Positions 1 to 10,318 are shown, counted from the first letter of the stretch. The stretch: DNA of 64,000 bases from Nitrosophilus kaiyonis (GCF_027943725.1 NZ_AP025696.1:1403501-1467500); one strand, 5' to 3'. Numbers and translations: made by a program. The notes: generated by a model not told the origin, from the letters alone.

Positions 1-1047
1 AAAAATTCTATTTATATCATTATAAATTCCAAGTCCCATAAGCATTAGTAAAATCATCCAACCAAGAAGAGTTAGTTTATATATTATATCTTCACTTGGA
101 ACTTTTTTTGTTATAAGCTCATATAGATTAAAAACTATATGTCCACCATCTAATGCTGGGATTGGCAAAAGATTAAGCACGCCAAGGTTTACTGAAATCA
201 GTGCCGTTAATGAAAATAGGGCTGCTATTCCAACTTGAGATGCTTTTGCAGTAATATCCATTATTGATATTACTCCTCCAACCTCTTTTAAAGGAACAAC
301 TCCTTCTATCATTTTTTCTATTCCTTTTATTATCATTAAGCTTGCCGCAACTGTTTTATCATAGGCAACTTTGATTGCTTCAATTGGTGAATAATAGACT
401 TTTATTACATCGCCTGATGGAGATATACCTATCATTTTTCTTTTTACTTTTTCTCCAAAAATGTTTTTGACTTCTAAAATTTTTGGCTCAATTATAACAA
501 TTTTTATTTGATTATTTCTTATTATTTCAACTCTTAAAGCACCTTGATATTTACTAATGGCTTTACTGATATCTTCCCATTTAGTTATAGGTGTATTATT
601 TATCTTTACTATTTTATCTTTTGGCATCAATCCTGCTTTTTGAGCAGGCGAATTTTTCATAACTTCTCCAACAACTGGTGCTAATGTATTGCTTCCCATA
701 ATTGAAATAATATAATATAGTAAAAATGCTAAAAAAAAGTTTGCAAAGGGTCCTGCAAAAAGTATTACTATTCTTTGCCAAGGTTTTTTAGAGTTGTAAC
801 TATTTGGGTCACTGCTTCTCTTTGTGGGATCAAGATCATCTTGACCTTTCATTTTTACATATCCGCCAAGAGGGATAGCACTTATTGCCCATTCAGTTCC
901 TTTAAAATATTTTTTTGCAATAATGGGACCAAAGCCTATACTAAATCTCTCAACTTTTACTCCAAAAAATCTTGCAGCTAAAAAATGTCCAAGTTCATGA
1001 AAAAATATTAAAAAAGATAAAACAAGTAAACTAACTATTATTCCCAT
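1..1047 (-). CDS. rseP: RIP site-2 zinc metalloprotease RseP (C-terminus cut by window edge)
   Basis: Inner-membrane intramembrane protease of the site-2 (M50) family, which cleaves anti-sigma factors and remnant signal peptides within the membrane. Translated by hand from the ATG at 1047. Residues about 17-21 read HELGH, the zinc-binding HExxH motif, inside the first membrane segment. A PDZ domain follows at about 110-190 (GEVMKNSPAQKAGL), and the second catalytic motif LPIPALDGGH lies near residue 300. About 349 codons are present and the frame is open to base 1, so only a few C-terminal residues should be missing. It is the last gene of the minus-strand run from murJ. A repeat-filled gap separates it from pgsA, so it may have its own promoter or depend on read-through. 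Family assignment is firm; the client protein is unknown. Confidence 0.93.
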   Translation of the reverse strand, partial: MGIIVSLLVLSFLIFFHELGHFLAARFFGVKVERFSIGFGPIIAKKYFKGTEWAISAIPLGGYVKMKGQDDLDPTKRSSDPNSYNSKKPWQRIVILFAGPFANFFLAFLLYYIISIMGSNTLAPVVGEVMKNSPAQKAGLMPKDKIVKINNTPITKWEDISKAISKYQGALRVEIIRNNQIKIVIIEPKILEVKNIFGEKVKRKMIGISPSGDVIKVYYSPIEAIKVAYDKTVAASLMIIKGIEKMIEGVVPLKEVGGVISIMDITAKASQVGIAALFSLTALISVNLGVLNLLPIPALDGGHIVFNLYELITKKVPSEDIIYKLTLLGWMILLMLMGLGIYNDINRIF

Positions 1048-1066
1048 AAAATTCCTTAAATTAAAA

Positions 1067-1189
1067 TTTGGACATTTGGTTATTAGTATATTGGTTATTG
1101 GTATATTGGGGATTATGAATATTACTTTTACTAAATCCTAAATCTATTTCCTTACCTCCAATAACTAATAACCAATATACCAATTACCA
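1067..1189. repeat. Intergenic degenerate tandem repeat with inverted arms (copy 1)
   Basis: Fills the gap between rseP and pgsA. The left part is built of TTGGTTA, TTAGTATA and TTGGTATA units (7+8 base alternation). The right part (1156-1189) is the complementary type (CCAATAACTAATAACCAATA). The arms could pair as a long imperfect hairpin. Bases 1156-1189 match 55628-55661 at 33 of 34 positions by direct reading. Confidence 0.8.
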
Positions 1190-1198
1190 CTTTTAATT

Positions 1199-1729
1199 CT
1201 ATTTCAAATATTCTTTGATATACTCATATCCACTATAAAGTGTGATAAACACAGCAAGCCATAAAAGCAGTGTTCCTCCTGGCCAGTTCATAATCAAAAA
1301 ACCTATAGCAAACATTTGTGTTATTGTTTTTATTTTTCCTAAAAATGATGCTGATATCTCTTTATTTTCACTAACTGCAGCTACTCTTAAACCTGTTATA
1401 AAAAACTCTCTTGTGAGTATTAGATAGATTGCCCATGGATTTGCTCTATCTAACATCATTAGACCTAAAAAACCTGCAAGAGTTAGCATTTTATCAGCAA
1501 GAGGATCAAGTATTTTTCCAAGTTGTGTTATTTGATTGAATTTTCTTGCAATATATCCATCAAAAAAATCTGTCAAAGAAGCAAAGACAAATAAAAATGC
1601 TGCCAAAAAATCAAGCCATGATGGATGAATATTTGCAAATAGATCCCTATTTACTAAAAACATAAACATAATTGGAGCAATAAAAAGCCTAATAAAGGCT
1701 AAAATATTTGGAATGTTTATGTTAGTCAA
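1199..1729 (-). CDS. pgsA: CDP-diacylglycerol-glycerol-3-phosphate 3-phosphatidyltransferase
   Basis: Integral membrane enzyme joining CDP-diacylglycerol and glycerol-3-phosphate to phosphatidylglycerophosphate, the committed step to phosphatidylglycerol. The CDP-alcohol phosphotransferase signature D-G-x2-A-R-x8-G-x3-D-x3-D is complete (DGYIAR, then GKILDPLAD). Several hydrophobic segments follow. I start it at the TTG at 1729 (LTNINIPNILAFIRL) because AAAGGA lies about 5 bases upstream and family members begin just before the NxPN motif. Longer upstream starts would overlap fabL and add a hydrophilic tail without homology. Length is about 176 residues, normal for PgsA. It lies 10 bases after fabL in the same operon. 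Confidence 0.92.
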   Translation of the reverse strand: MTNINIPNILAFIRLFIAPIMFMFLVNRDLFANIHPSWLDFLAAFLFVFASLTDFFDGYIARKFNQITQLGKILDPLADKMLTLAGFLGLMMLDRANPWAIYLILTREFFITGLRVAAVSENKEISASFLGKIKTITQMFAIGFLIMNWPGGTLLLWLAVFITLYSGYEYIKEYLK

Positions 1730-1739
1730 AATTATCCTT

Positions 1740-2507
1740 TTATTTAAAACTGCTTCCACCATCAATTATTAATGTCTGTCCAGTTATCCAGCCAGCTTCA
1801 TCAGAGCATAAAAAAAAGCATGCTCCAGCTAAATCTTCAGGTTGTCCCATTCTTTTTATGGAAGCTCTTTTTATAGTTTCAGCTTTTACCTCTTCATAAT
1901 TTGGAAAAGCTCTTAGAGCATCAGTATCAATTGGTCCACCACTTACTGCATTTACTCTAATATTTTTCTCACCAAGTTCAGCAGCTGCATATTTGACCAT
2001 AGTTTCAACTGCAGCTTTAGAACTTCCATGTCCAGCATAATTTGGTGTATATACTATATTTCCTGTTGAACTCATAGATATAATGCTTCCACCACCAACT
2101 TTTTCCATTCTTTTTGCAGCTTCTTGAGCCCCAACAACAAATGCTAAAACTGTTGCTGTATATATATTATTAAGCCCTCTAGGTTTTAGTCTCATAAAAG
2201 GAGCAAATCCTCCTACTACCGGCCTTCCAGAAATAATTGCATTTGAAATAAAAAAATCAACTCTATCAAAATCTTGATCTATCTCTTTAAAAAGGCTCTT
2301 ATATTCATCAGGCTCTAATATATTAAGTTTATATGCTTTTGCTTTTATGTTATATTTTTCTTCTAGCTCTTTTGCCAAAGAGTTTGCAAGTTCTTCATTT
2401 GTATTATAAGTAAATGCAACATTAACACCAGCTTTTGCAAATCTCTCAACTATAGCTTTGCCTATACCTCTTGTTCCGCCACTTATAACTAATGTTTTTC
2501 CTTTCAT
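1740..2507 (-). CDS. fabL: Enoyl-[acyl-carrier-protein] reductase, FabL-like (SDR family)
   Basis: Short-chain dehydrogenase of 255 residues. The N-terminal nucleotide motif is GGTRGIG. The catalytic Tyr and Lys are spaced Y-x6-K (YAGHGSSK), as in enoyl-ACP reductases, instead of the Y-x3-K of ordinary SDR ketoreductases. The C-terminal stretch [13 protein letters not shown] ... FPN ... GQTLIIDGG closely recalls Bacillus FabL (enoyl reductase III). The inferred job is the last reduction of fatty-acid elongation using NAD(P)H. It overlaps dapA by 4 bases (ATGA), so it is translationally coupled. FabL-type enzymes are usually poorly inhibited by triclosan (family knowledge). If the FabL reading is wrong it remains an SDR oxidoreductase. 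Confidence 0.78.
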   Translation of the reverse strand: MKGKTLVISGGTRGIGKAIVERFAKAGVNVAFTYNTNEELANSLAKELEEKYNIKAKAYKLNILEPDEYKSLFKEIDQDFDRVDFFISNAIISGRPVVGGFAPFMRLKPRGLNNIYTATVLAFVVGAQEAAKRMEKVGGGSIISMSSTGNIVYTPNYAGHGSSKAAVETMVKYAAAELGEKNIRVNAVSGGPIDTDALRAFPNYEEVKAETIKRASIKRMGQPEDLAGACFFLCSDEAGWITGQTLIIDGGSSFK

Positions 2508-3391
2508 TTTACTACCTCATATTTTTCTAATATTTTTTCTATTTTTTTCATATTTTCTTTACTTGGTGGCACTAATGGAAGCCTATATTCTAGATTGTCT
2601 AAAAGACCAGCTATATACATTGCCGCTTTTATTGGAATTGGATTGCTTTCAATAAAAAGTATCTTATTTATCTCAAATAGCTCATCATTTACCATTTTTG
2701 ATGTATCAAACTGTCCTGCAATACCTGCATGAATTAATGTGGCAATTTTATCTGGAAGAAGATTTGCAGTTACAGAGATACAGCCCATTCCACCATTTGC
2801 AATTATTGGATAGTTTATTGCATCATCTCCACTTATAACATAAAGTTCTGGTCTTTTTGCAAGAAGTTCTACACATCTTTCAATAGATCCACTGGCCTCT
2901 TTTACACCATAAATATTTTCTACTTCATCAAAAAGTCTAAAAATTGTTTGAGGTTGAATATCTACCGAAGTTCTACCTGGAACATTATATAATAACACCG
3001 GAATATCAACAGAATTAGCTATAGCTTTATAATGTTGATATATTCCTTCTTGAGTTGGTTTATTATAGTATGGAGATACACTTAAAATCGCATCTGCTCC
3101 AGCATTTTGTGCAAATAAAGCAAGATCTATTGCTTCATGGGTAGAGTTGCTTCCAGCTCCAGCCATAACTCTTGTTTCAGTACCTTTACAAACTTCAACA
3201 GCAATTTCGATACATCTTTTATGCTCATCATGAGTTAAAGTTGCACTCTCACCTGTCGTACCTACTGGAACAACAACATCTATCATATTATCAACTTGCC
3301 TTTGAATAAGCCTAGCATATTTTTCTTCATCAATTTTTCCGTTTTTAAAAGGGGTTATTAATGCAGTCATAGCACCTTTTAGTTTTCTCAT
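2504..3391 (-). CDS. dapA: 4-hydroxy-tetrahydrodipicolinate synthase
   Basis: Condenses pyruvate with aspartate-semialdehyde in the diaminopimelate/lysine pathway (cytoplasm). The 295-residue length fits the family. Visible signatures are GTTGE near residue 44, the YYNKPTQEG tyrosine segment, and the Schiff-base lysine in GVKEASGS. The gene overlaps both neighbours by 4 bases (M16 peptidase upstream, fabL downstream), so the three are probably translated in series. The product feeds both lysine and the meso-diaminopimelate of peptidoglycan, in line with murJ, murF and ddl elsewhere in the window. Confidence 0.95.
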   Translation of the reverse strand: MRKLKGAMTALITPFKNGKIDEEKYARLIQRQVDNMIDVVVPVGTTGESATLTHDEHKRCIEIAVEVCKGTETRVMAGAGSNSTHEAIDLALFAQNAGADAILSVSPYYNKPTQEGIYQHYKAIANSVDIPVLLYNVPGRTSVDIQPQTIFRLFDEVENIYGVKEASGSIERCVELLAKRPELYVISGDDAINYPIIANGGMGCISVTANLLPDKIATLIHAGIAGQFDTSKMVNDELFEINKILFIESNPIPIKAAMYIAGLLDNLEYRLPLVPPSKENMKKIEKILEKYEVVK

Positions 3392-4689
3392 CTCTTTTCC
3401 TTTCTTAATATAACAGTTGTAGAATTTTCTTTATAAAAATATTTTTTCGCTACATCTTGAAGATCTTTTGGTGTTAGTTTATCAATATTTTCCTCATATT
3501 TTAGTAAAGGTTCAATATCTCCTCTTGCAAAATAGCTTCCAAAAAGGTCAGCCACATTGCTTGAATTTTCTAAAGAGAATATAAAATCTGCTTTTGTATT
3601 AATTTTTATTTTTTCTAGCTCTTTTTTGCTAATTTTTCCCATTTTTAAATTTTCAACCTCTTTTAAAATCTCTTTTTCAACATCTTCAGCTTTAATTCCT
3701 GGATTGCAAACTGCCATAAAAAGAAAAATTCCTGGGTCTTTTAGGTCCATATTGTATGCATATATGGTATTAACCATCTTCTTTTCATCAACAAGTTTTT
3801 TATAGAGTCTGCTACTTTTACCATCACTTAAAAGAGCTGAAATTGCAGAGAGGGCAAATTGGTCTTTATGAGCAAAATTTGGTATATGATAAGCAATTGC
3901 AACTATTTCTACTTCGCTTTGTTTATAAATAACAACTCTTTTTTCACCATCTTGTTTAGGTTCAACCATATGAACTTTAGGAATATCACAGCAGTTTTTT
4001 ATATGGTCAAAATATTTTTCAGCCTTTTTAAACACTTCATCTTTATCTATATCTCCAGCTACTACAATTATGGCATTTTTAGGTTGATAGTAAATTTTGT
4101 GAAAATTTCTAATATCTTCGATACTCCAATTTAAAATGTCTTGCATAAAGCCTATTGGAGTCCAATGATATGGATGATAAATAAATGTGTTATTAAAAAG
4201 TCTAAAATAAAGATATCCTACTGGATTATTATCTGTTCTCCAGCGTCTCTCTTCAGCTACAACATTTCTTTCAGGCTGAAACTCTTCATCTTTTAATGAA
4301 AGATTTTCCATTAATTCTGCAAAAAGCTCTAAAGACTTATCTAAATTTTTTGAACTAGATTTTATATAGTAATGTGTATAATCAAAACCTGTTGAAGCAT
4401 TATCAACACCACCAAAACTTTTTACAATTTCATCAAATTCACCAGCTTTTAGATTTTTTGTTGATTTAAAATTCATATGTTCAAGCATATGGGCTATTCC
4501 ACTTTTTCCCATTACTTCATTTCTACTTCCAACTTTATAAAATATATTTGTAGTAATCACATTTGAGTTATTGTGCATAGGAATTGCAACTACTTTTAGT
4601 CCATTTTTCAAATCTTTTTCATAATATTTTGGCAAACTGCTACCCATTAATCCCCCTATTAAAATAAGTATAAAAAATATCTGTTTCAT
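3388..4689 (-). CDS. M16 family zinc peptidase (pitrilysin/PqqL-like), secreted
   Basis: 433-residue insulinase-type protease. The inverted zinc motif HxxEH is present as HMLEH in [11 protein letters not shown] near residue 68, with the distal glutamate region in NVVAEERR. A hydrophobic N-terminus ([18 protein letters not shown]) looks like a signal peptide, so a periplasmic location is likely. The second M16 half lacks the zinc motif, as usual. It sits between pyrD and dapA with 4-base overlaps on both sides, an arrangement I recall from Campylobacter jejuni (Cj0804-Cj0806). Substrate unknown. Confidence 0.9.
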   Translation of the reverse strand: MKQIFFILILIGGLMGSSLPKYYEKDLKNGLKVVAIPMHNNSNVITTNIFYKVGSRNEVMGKSGIAHMLEHMNFKSTKNLKAGEFDEIVKSFGGVDNASTGFDYTHYYIKSSSKNLDKSLELFAELMENLSLKDEEFQPERNVVAEERRWRTDNNPVGYLYFRLFNNTFIYHPYHWTPIGFMQDILNWSIEDIRNFHKIYYQPKNAIIVVAGDIDKDEVFKKAEKYFDHIKNCCDIPKVHMVEPKQDGEKRVVIYKQSEVEIVAIAYHIPNFAHKDQFALSAISALLSDGKSSRLYKKLVDEKKMVNTIYAYNMDLKDPGIFLFMAVCNPGIKAEDVEKEILKEVENLKMGKISKKELEKIKINTKADFIFSLENSSNVADLFGSYFARGDIEPLLKYEENIDKLTPKDLQDVAKKYFYKENSTTVILRKEKR

Positions 4690-5744
4690 TTTAAATCTGC
4701 TCCAACTGCTTCAGAAATATGTTCAAATCCGTCATTTTTTAATAATTGTATCAAACCTTCATTTATATTTTTTATAAGTGATGGTCCTTTGAATATTAAA
4801 GCAGTATATATTTGAACTAATGATGCCCCAGCTTTAATTCTTCTATAAGCCTCTTGTGCATTGTCTATTCCACCAACACTTATAAGAGTAGTCTTCCCAA
4901 AAAGCTCTTTTGATACTGCTTTGAAAATTTCAAAACTTTTCTCTTTTAATACTTTACCACTTATTCCTCCAAAATCTTTAGAATTTGGAATAAGTGAATA
5001 ATCAATTGTAGTATTTGTAGCAATTATTCCATCCGCGCCATTTTCAACAGCTAATGAAGTTAAATTTACAGCTTCCTCTTTTGACATATCTGGAGCGATT
5101 TTTAATAAAATAGGCTTAGATGTTATGTCTTTTGCCATTGTAAAAAGAGCTTTTATAAAATTTTCATTTTGAAGATCCCTAAGGCCTGGTGTATTTGGAG
5201 ATGATATGTTTACCACCATATAATCACATAAATCTTTGAATCCTTTTATCAATTTTTCATAATCATTTAAAGCATCTTTTTGTGGAGTTTTTTTATTTTT
5301 TCCAATATTTATACCTATTGGTGTTGCAAATGGATAGAATTTTTTTACTCTTTTTTCTATTTTATACATACCATCATTATTAAAACCCATAGCATTTTGA
5401 ATAGATTCATATGTGGGATATCTAAAAAGTCTTGGTTTTGGATTTCCGCTTTGTGGAAGAGGTGTTATGGTTCCTAATTCAGTAAATCCAAAGCCAAGAG
5501 CTAACATACCTCTAATCATTGTTGCATTTTTGTCAAAACCTGCAGCAAGTCCAACTGGATTATAAAATGTTTTATTGAAAATTTTTTGATTAAGGATTTT
5601 ATCATCTATGAAATTTTTCTCTATAAAAGGGTTAAATAATGATGGAATATTATCGATACTTTTTAAAGAAAACTCTACTAAATTATGAGCATTTTCTGGG
5701 TCTAATTTGAATAGTATTTTTTTGAAATTTTCATAATCAAACAT
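4686..5744 (-). CDS. pyrD: Quinone-dependent dihydroorotate dehydrogenase (class 2)
   Basis: Oxidises dihydroorotate to orotate in pyrimidine synthesis, passing electrons to quinone through FMN at the inner membrane. The 352 residues include the amphipathic N-terminal extension of class 2 enzymes (LDPENAHNL) before the barrel. Visible family segments include NPVGLAAGFDKN, GFGFTELGTITP, NISSPNTPGLRDLQ with the catalytic serine region, and ISVGGI near the FMN phosphate. It overlaps the M16 gene by 4 bases and follows msbA by 9 bases, in the same operon. Confidence 0.95.
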   Translation of the reverse strand: MFDYENFKKILFKLDPENAHNLVEFSLKSIDNIPSLFNPFIEKNFIDDKILNQKIFNKTFYNPVGLAAGFDKNATMIRGMLALGFGFTELGTITPLPQSGNPKPRLFRYPTYESIQNAMGFNNDGMYKIEKRVKKFYPFATPIGINIGKNKKTPQKDALNDYEKLIKGFKDLCDYMVVNISSPNTPGLRDLQNENFIKALFTMAKDITSKPILLKIAPDMSKEEAVNLTSLAVENGADGIIATNTTIDYSLIPNSKDFGGISGKVLKEKSFEIFKAVSKELFGKTTLISVGGIDNAQEAYRRIKAGASLVQIYTALIFKGPSLIKNINEGLIQLLKNDGFEHISEAVGADLK

Positions 5745-5753
5745 TTTTTACCT

Positions 5754-7469
5754 TTAATCTTTGTTTTTATAAATATTATGTAATTTTTGATATTCATCAC
5801 ATTTTTCAAGTAGTTCTTGATGTTTGCCTTCACAAACTTTTTTGCCTTCTTTCATAACAATTATTTTATCAGCATTTTTTATAGTTGAGAGCCTATGGGC
5901 AACAATAAATGTAATTTTATCTTTTGTAATATCTTTTAGAGCCTCTTGAATTTTTTGCTCGCTTTTTGTATCAAGAGCACTTGTTGCTTCGTCAAGAATT
6001 AAAATTTGAGGATTTTTATATATTGCCCTAGCTAATGCAATTCTTTGTCTTTGTCCGCCACTTAGATTCGCACCATATTCATCAAGTTCAGTATAGATAC
6101 CATTTTCCATCTCTTTTACAAAATCATAAGCGTTAGCCTTTTTTAATGCATCTATAACCCTTTTTTCATCTATTTCCTCGCCATAGGCTACATTTGCAGC
6201 AATGCTATCTTGAAAAATATATATTCTTTGTGTAACAAGAGCTATTTTTTCTCTCAAACTTTTTACATCAAAATCTTTTATATCTTTATCATTAAAAAGC
6301 ACTCTTCCACTGCTAGGATCATAAAATCTTACCAAAAGATTTACAATAGAGCTTTTTCCACCCCCACTATCTCCTACAAGAGCAATAACTTCACCTTTTT
6401 TTGCTTCAAAGCTAACATTATCGAGAGCTTTTTTATCTTTATAATAAAGAGAAACTTTATCAAATTTGATATTTTTTATCTCCTCTTCAAATCTTTTATC
6501 ACTTGTTTTAATTGTAGGTTTTAGATCAATTATTTCAAAAATTCTCTCTCCAGCAGCAATTGCATCTTGGAGTTTATTATATATTCTTGATACATTTTTT
6601 AAAGGGGCATAAAGCATAAAAAGAGCAGTCATAAAAGAGAAAAATGCTCCTACGCTCATCTTATCTTCAATTACTTCATTACCTCCAACAATTATAACTA
6701 TTGCTACTACAATTGCACCTAAAATTTCCATCAATGGACTAACAGCTTCGCTTGTTTTTACACTTTTCATAGTTATATTAAAAAACTTTTTATTATGTTT
6801 TTTAAATCTTTCTAACTCTTTTTTTTCACTAACATGAGATTTTATAATTTCGATATTATTAAAAATTTCTGTTAAATGTGATGTTATGTCTGATATTTTT
6901 TCTTGAGATTTTTTTGAAATTCTTTTCATTCTTTTTGCAAGAAGTGAAAGAGGGTAGAGTGACAGAGGCATAATAACTAAAAAATAAAGAGCTAGTTTTG
7001 GGCTTTGATATATCACAACTCCTGTCAAAGCAATAATAGTTAAGCTCTCTCTCAATAAAGAGGGCACCATATTTGCTACAACACTTCTTATTCTATTGAT
7101 ATCATTTGTTATTCTAGAAATTAACTCTCCACTTCTTATTTTTACAAAATATTCCATATCCATATTTAAAAGAGAATTTAACATTTTATCTCTGAGTTTT
7201 CTTATAATATCATGACCAATATATTGGGTGTAATATGTTTGAACATATCTTCCTAAACTTTTTAGTAGATACATAAAAACAACCAAAAATGGAAGAAATT
7301 TTAGCATCTCTTTATCTTTATTTATAAAAATCTCATCCATTACAGGTTTTACAAGATATGCTGAAGCAGAAGAGCCAATTGCAGCTGCAATCATTCCTAA
7401 AATTGCAAAAAAAAGCTCTAATTTATAATCTTTTAAATATGGAAGCAGTCTTTTTAAAACTATTTTCAA
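5754..7469 (-). CDS. msbA: Lipid A/phospholipid ABC exporter, MsbA-like
   Basis: 571-residue half-transporter: six-helix exporter domain at about 1-300, then an ATPase domain. Walker A reads GDSGGGKSS, the ABC signature LSGGQRQR, Walker B ILILDEATSALD, and the switch histidine lies in VAHRLSTI. Length and domain order fit MsbA, which flips lipid A core across the inner membrane. The substrate cannot be proven from sequence, and other lipid-linked exporters (PglK/WlaB) share this architecture. It lies 1 base downstream of cysS and 9 bases upstream of pyrD. Confidence 0.85.
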   Translation of the reverse strand: MKIVLKRLLPYLKDYKLELFFAILGMIAAAIGSSASAYLVKPVMDEIFINKDKEMLKFLPFLVVFMYLLKSLGRYVQTYYTQYIGHDIIRKLRDKMLNSLLNMDMEYFVKIRSGELISRITNDINRIRSVVANMVPSLLRESLTIIALTGVVIYQSPKLALYFLVIMPLSLYPLSLLAKRMKRISKKSQEKISDITSHLTEIFNNIEIIKSHVSEKKELERFKKHNKKFFNITMKSVKTSEAVSPLMEILGAIVVAIVIIVGGNEVIEDKMSVGAFFSFMTALFMLYAPLKNVSRIYNKLQDAIAAGERIFEIIDLKPTIKTSDKRFEEEIKNIKFDKVSLYYKDKKALDNVSFEAKKGEVIALVGDSGGGKSSIVNLLVRFYDPSSGRVLFNDKDIKDFDVKSLREKIALVTQRIYIFQDSIAANVAYGEEIDEKRVIDALKKANAYDFVKEMENGIYTELDEYGANLSGGQRQRIALARAIYKNPQILILDEATSALDTKSEQKIQEALKDITKDKITFIVAHRLSTIKNADKIIVMKEGKKVCEGKHQELLEKCDEYQKLHNIYKNKD

Positions 7470-8867
7470 TTAAATCTTCTCCCAAAAGGTTCCCTGAGGT
7501 GTATCCATAATAGATATACCCATTTTTAAGAGTTTTTCTCTGATTAAATCTGCCTTTTCATAATTTTTCTCTTTTTTCGCTTTTGCTCTTTCTTCAATGA
7601 GTTTTTCTATCTCTTTTTTTCTGTTTTCATCGATTCCGATTTGGAAATATTCAAATGGGTTTTTATTCCCAACACCTAATAATTTATCGATAAAATCGAT
7701 ATTTGCTTTAACTGTTTTTTTATAATTTTTGTCTTTTGGATTTTTATCAAGATATTCATTTGCATTTGAGATAAATTCATCTATTACAGACAATGCTTTT
7801 GATATATTTAAATCATCATCTAAAGCTTCAAATAAAGATAACTTGAAACTATCATCTATTTCAGATTCATTTACATCAAAAACTCTTTTTTTAAGCCTAT
7901 AAAGTTTATCAAGTCTTTTTTTTGAATTTAAAAGATCCTCTTCATTAAAATTGAGTGAACTTCTATAATGAGTTGAAAGTAGATAAAATCTAAGTATCTC
8001 GCCATCATATACTTTTAAAGCATCTTTTATAAAAAAGCTGTTACCAAGACTTTTACTCATTTTTTCCCCACTAATGGTTACAAATCCATTATGCATCCAA
8101 TATTTTGCAAGTTTTTGATTATATGCACATCTTGTTTGAGCCGCTTCATTTTCATGATGTGGAAAAAATAGATCAGCACCACCTCCATGAATATCTATCT
8201 GATACTCTTCATCTTTATATGCAAGATATTTATAAATCATTGCTGAGCACTCTATATGCCAGCCTGGTCTTCCTCTTCCAAAAGGTGATTCAAAACATAT
8301 ATCCTCTTCATTTTTACACGCTTTCCATAATGCAAAATCTGCAGGGTTTCTTTTTTTTGGATTTGGCTCAATTCTACTTAAACCCTCTTCATCGCATTTA
8401 TGTGAAAGAGAGCAGTAATTTTTATCTTTTGATGTATCAAAATATATATCTCCATCATCTGTTCTATAAGCACACCCTTTTTCTAAAAGTCTTTCTATCA
8501 TATCAAACATTGCATCAAGACTTTGGGTCGCTTTTGGCTCAATATCTGCTCTTAAAACACCAAGAGCTTCCATATCTTCAAGATATCTTTTTATGTAATA
8601 TTGTGTAATCTCTTCTAAAGATTTCTCAGTTTCTTTAACTTTTTTTATAATTTTGTCATCAATATCTGTAAAATTTTTCATAAAGGTAACTTTATAACCT
8701 TTTAAAATAAGAAATCTTCTTAAAAGATCAAAAACTATTGAGCTTCTTGCATGACCTAAATGAGCATCATCATAAACAGTTGGACCACATACATAAATTC
8801 TAACTTCTTTGTCTTTTATAGGGATTAACTCTACCTCTTTTTTTAAAGAGCTATCAAATATACGCAT
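7470..8867 (-). CDS. cysS: Cysteinyl-tRNA synthetase
   Basis: Class I aminoacyl-tRNA synthetase of about 465 residues. Zinc-site and HIGH-like segments are visible as CGPTVYDDAHLGHARS, further zinc ligands in HIECSAM and HHENE, and the KMSKS loop as EKMSKSLGNSF. The ATG at 8867 follows an AAAGG box at a normal distance and lies inside the last codons of murJ, so the two are coupled. A TTG immediately upstream at 8870 is in frame but worse placed. Confidence 0.95.
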   Translation of the reverse strand: MRIFDSSLKKEVELIPIKDKEVRIYVCGPTVYDDAHLGHARSSIVFDLLRRFLILKGYKVTFMKNFTDIDDKIIKKVKETEKSLEEITQYYIKRYLEDMEALGVLRADIEPKATQSLDAMFDMIERLLEKGCAYRTDDGDIYFDTSKDKNYCSLSHKCDEEGLSRIEPNPKKRNPADFALWKACKNEEDICFESPFGRGRPGWHIECSAMIYKYLAYKDEEYQIDIHGGGADLFFPHHENEAAQTRCAYNQKLAKYWMHNGFVTISGEKMSKSLGNSFFIKDALKVYDGEILRFYLLSTHYRSSLNFNEEDLLNSKKRLDKLYRLKKRVFDVNESEIDDSFKLSLFEALDDDLNISKALSVIDEFISNANEYLDKNPKDKNYKKTVKANIDFIDKLLGVGNKNPFEYFQIGIDENRKKEIEKLIEERAKAKKEKNYEKADLIREKLLKMGISIMDTPQGTFWEKI

Positions 8868-10260
8868 CAATAAAACCTTTTATAAAATATAAAAAAATGG
8901 ATTCAATTATCAGTAAAATAAGCAAAATAAATGCAATTTTAGTTGAAATTATATCTAAAAACTTTTTTACACCAAACTCTTTAATTGTAAATATAAAAAG
9001 CACAAATCCTGCTATACTTGAAGCGAGTGCTAATCCTGCAGCTTTTAAAAAAAAGATTAAAATAATTGATAATAAAATATTGGTAATCAGCGAGTATGTT
9101 GCAATTTTAGCAGCTATGAGCTGTTTATGGTTTGCATATAGCCATAATGAAAATAGTTTATTTAATCCATAAGGCAAAAGGCCTATGAGATACATAGATA
9201 AAACTGCTGATGTGTTTATTGTATCTTGAGAAGTGAAAGAGCCTCTTTCAAACAAAAGCCAAACAATCTCTTTTGATAAAAATATACCACCAAGTGTTGA
9301 AATAGACAAAATAAAAGTTAAAAACCAAAAACTCTTTTTCATATGAAAAAGAGCTTTTTCATAATCTTTTCTTTTTATATTTTTAGAAACAGTTGGGAAA
9401 AGAGCTGTTGCAGTAGCAATTGCAAAAAGAGCTAAAGGAAGCTGAAAAACTCTATTTGCATAGTAAAGATAACTAATTGAGCCGCTAACTAAAAATGATG
9501 CAAGCCAAGTATCTAAAAATGCAGATATTTGGGCTGTTGAATTTCCTAAAATTGCAGGAAAAAAATTTTTATAAAATCTATTTAAATCATTTTTTACTAT
9601 TTGACTCTTTTTTTTAAAACCTTTACACGCTAACACTAACCTTTTTAAAATATTTAATTTTTTTGCCATATAAAGATGGGATAAAAATTGTAAAAAGCCC
9701 CCAATTAAAACAGCAATACTCATAGCTAATACAATATCACTTTTTTCACTATTTTTAAAAAGTATCAAAGAAGCTATTAATGATAGATTTAAAAGAGCAG
9801 TAGAAAAAGCGGTTGTAGCAAAATGCTCTTTATATTGAAGAAGTGCAGCTAAAAAAGTAACACAAAATATAAAATCAAGATAATAAAAATTTATTGCAAC
9901 ATAAGGGGCAGCTTGTAAGATAAGATTTTCATCAAATCCAATTGCAATCATTTTAGTAAATATTGGAGAAAAAATAGTTACTAAAATAGAGAAAATTAAG
10001 ATAATAGAAAAAAATCTTATAAAAATAGAAAAAGCAAAAAGATTTTTATGTTTTGATGAGATAAAAGAGGGTAAAAAACTTTGGGTAAATGCACCTTCAG
10101 CAAAAATTCTTCTAAATAGATTTGGAAATTTAAAAGCAACAAAGAATATATCGCTATATATGTTAGCTCCTAATATAGAAGCAGTAAGAAGGTCTCTTAT
10201 AAATCCAAGTATTCTTGAAAAAAGGATTCCAAAACTATTTGTAAAAATCTTTTTAAACAT
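8854..10260 (-). CDS. murJ: Lipid II flippase MurJ (MviN)
   Basis: 468-residue membrane protein with about 14 hydrophobic segments, of the MOP superfamily. The N-terminal motifs SRILGFIRDLLTASILG and FRRIFAEGAFTQSFLP are characteristic of MurJ. It moves lipid-linked peptidoglycan precursor to the periplasmic face. It is the first gene of the long minus-strand run and is divergent from the endonuclease V gene, sharing the 92-base control region 10261-10352. Its 3' end overlaps the cysS start. Confidence 0.94.
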   Translation of the reverse strand: MFKKIFTNSFGILFSRILGFIRDLLTASILGANIYSDIFFVAFKFPNLFRRIFAEGAFTQSFLPSFISSKHKNLFAFSIFIRFFSIILIFSILVTIFSPIFTKMIAIGFDENLILQAAPYVAINFYYLDFIFCVTFLAALLQYKEHFATTAFSTALLNLSLIASLILFKNSEKSDIVLAMSIAVLIGGFLQFLSHLYMAKKLNILKRLVLACKGFKKKSQIVKNDLNRFYKNFFPAILGNSTAQISAFLDTWLASFLVSGSISYLYYANRVFQLPLALFAIATATALFPTVSKNIKRKDYEKALFHMKKSFWFLTFILSISTLGGIFLSKEIVWLLFERGSFTSQDTINTSAVLSMYLIGLLPYGLNKLFSLWLYANHKQLIAAKIATYSLITNILLSIILIFFLKAAGLALASSIAGFVLFIFTIKEFGVKKFLDIISTKIAFILLILLIIESIFLYFIKGFIDAYI

Positions 10261-10318
10261 TTAATGTCCAAGTTTTTTTCAAAGTTTATCAAAAAAATTT
10301 TAGAATAAATTTTAATAG

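Noticed and set aside
8105-8608. 167-codon plus-strand open frame inside cysS
   Set aside because: Antisense shadow of a fully conserved cysS; no ribosome binding site and unnatural composition.
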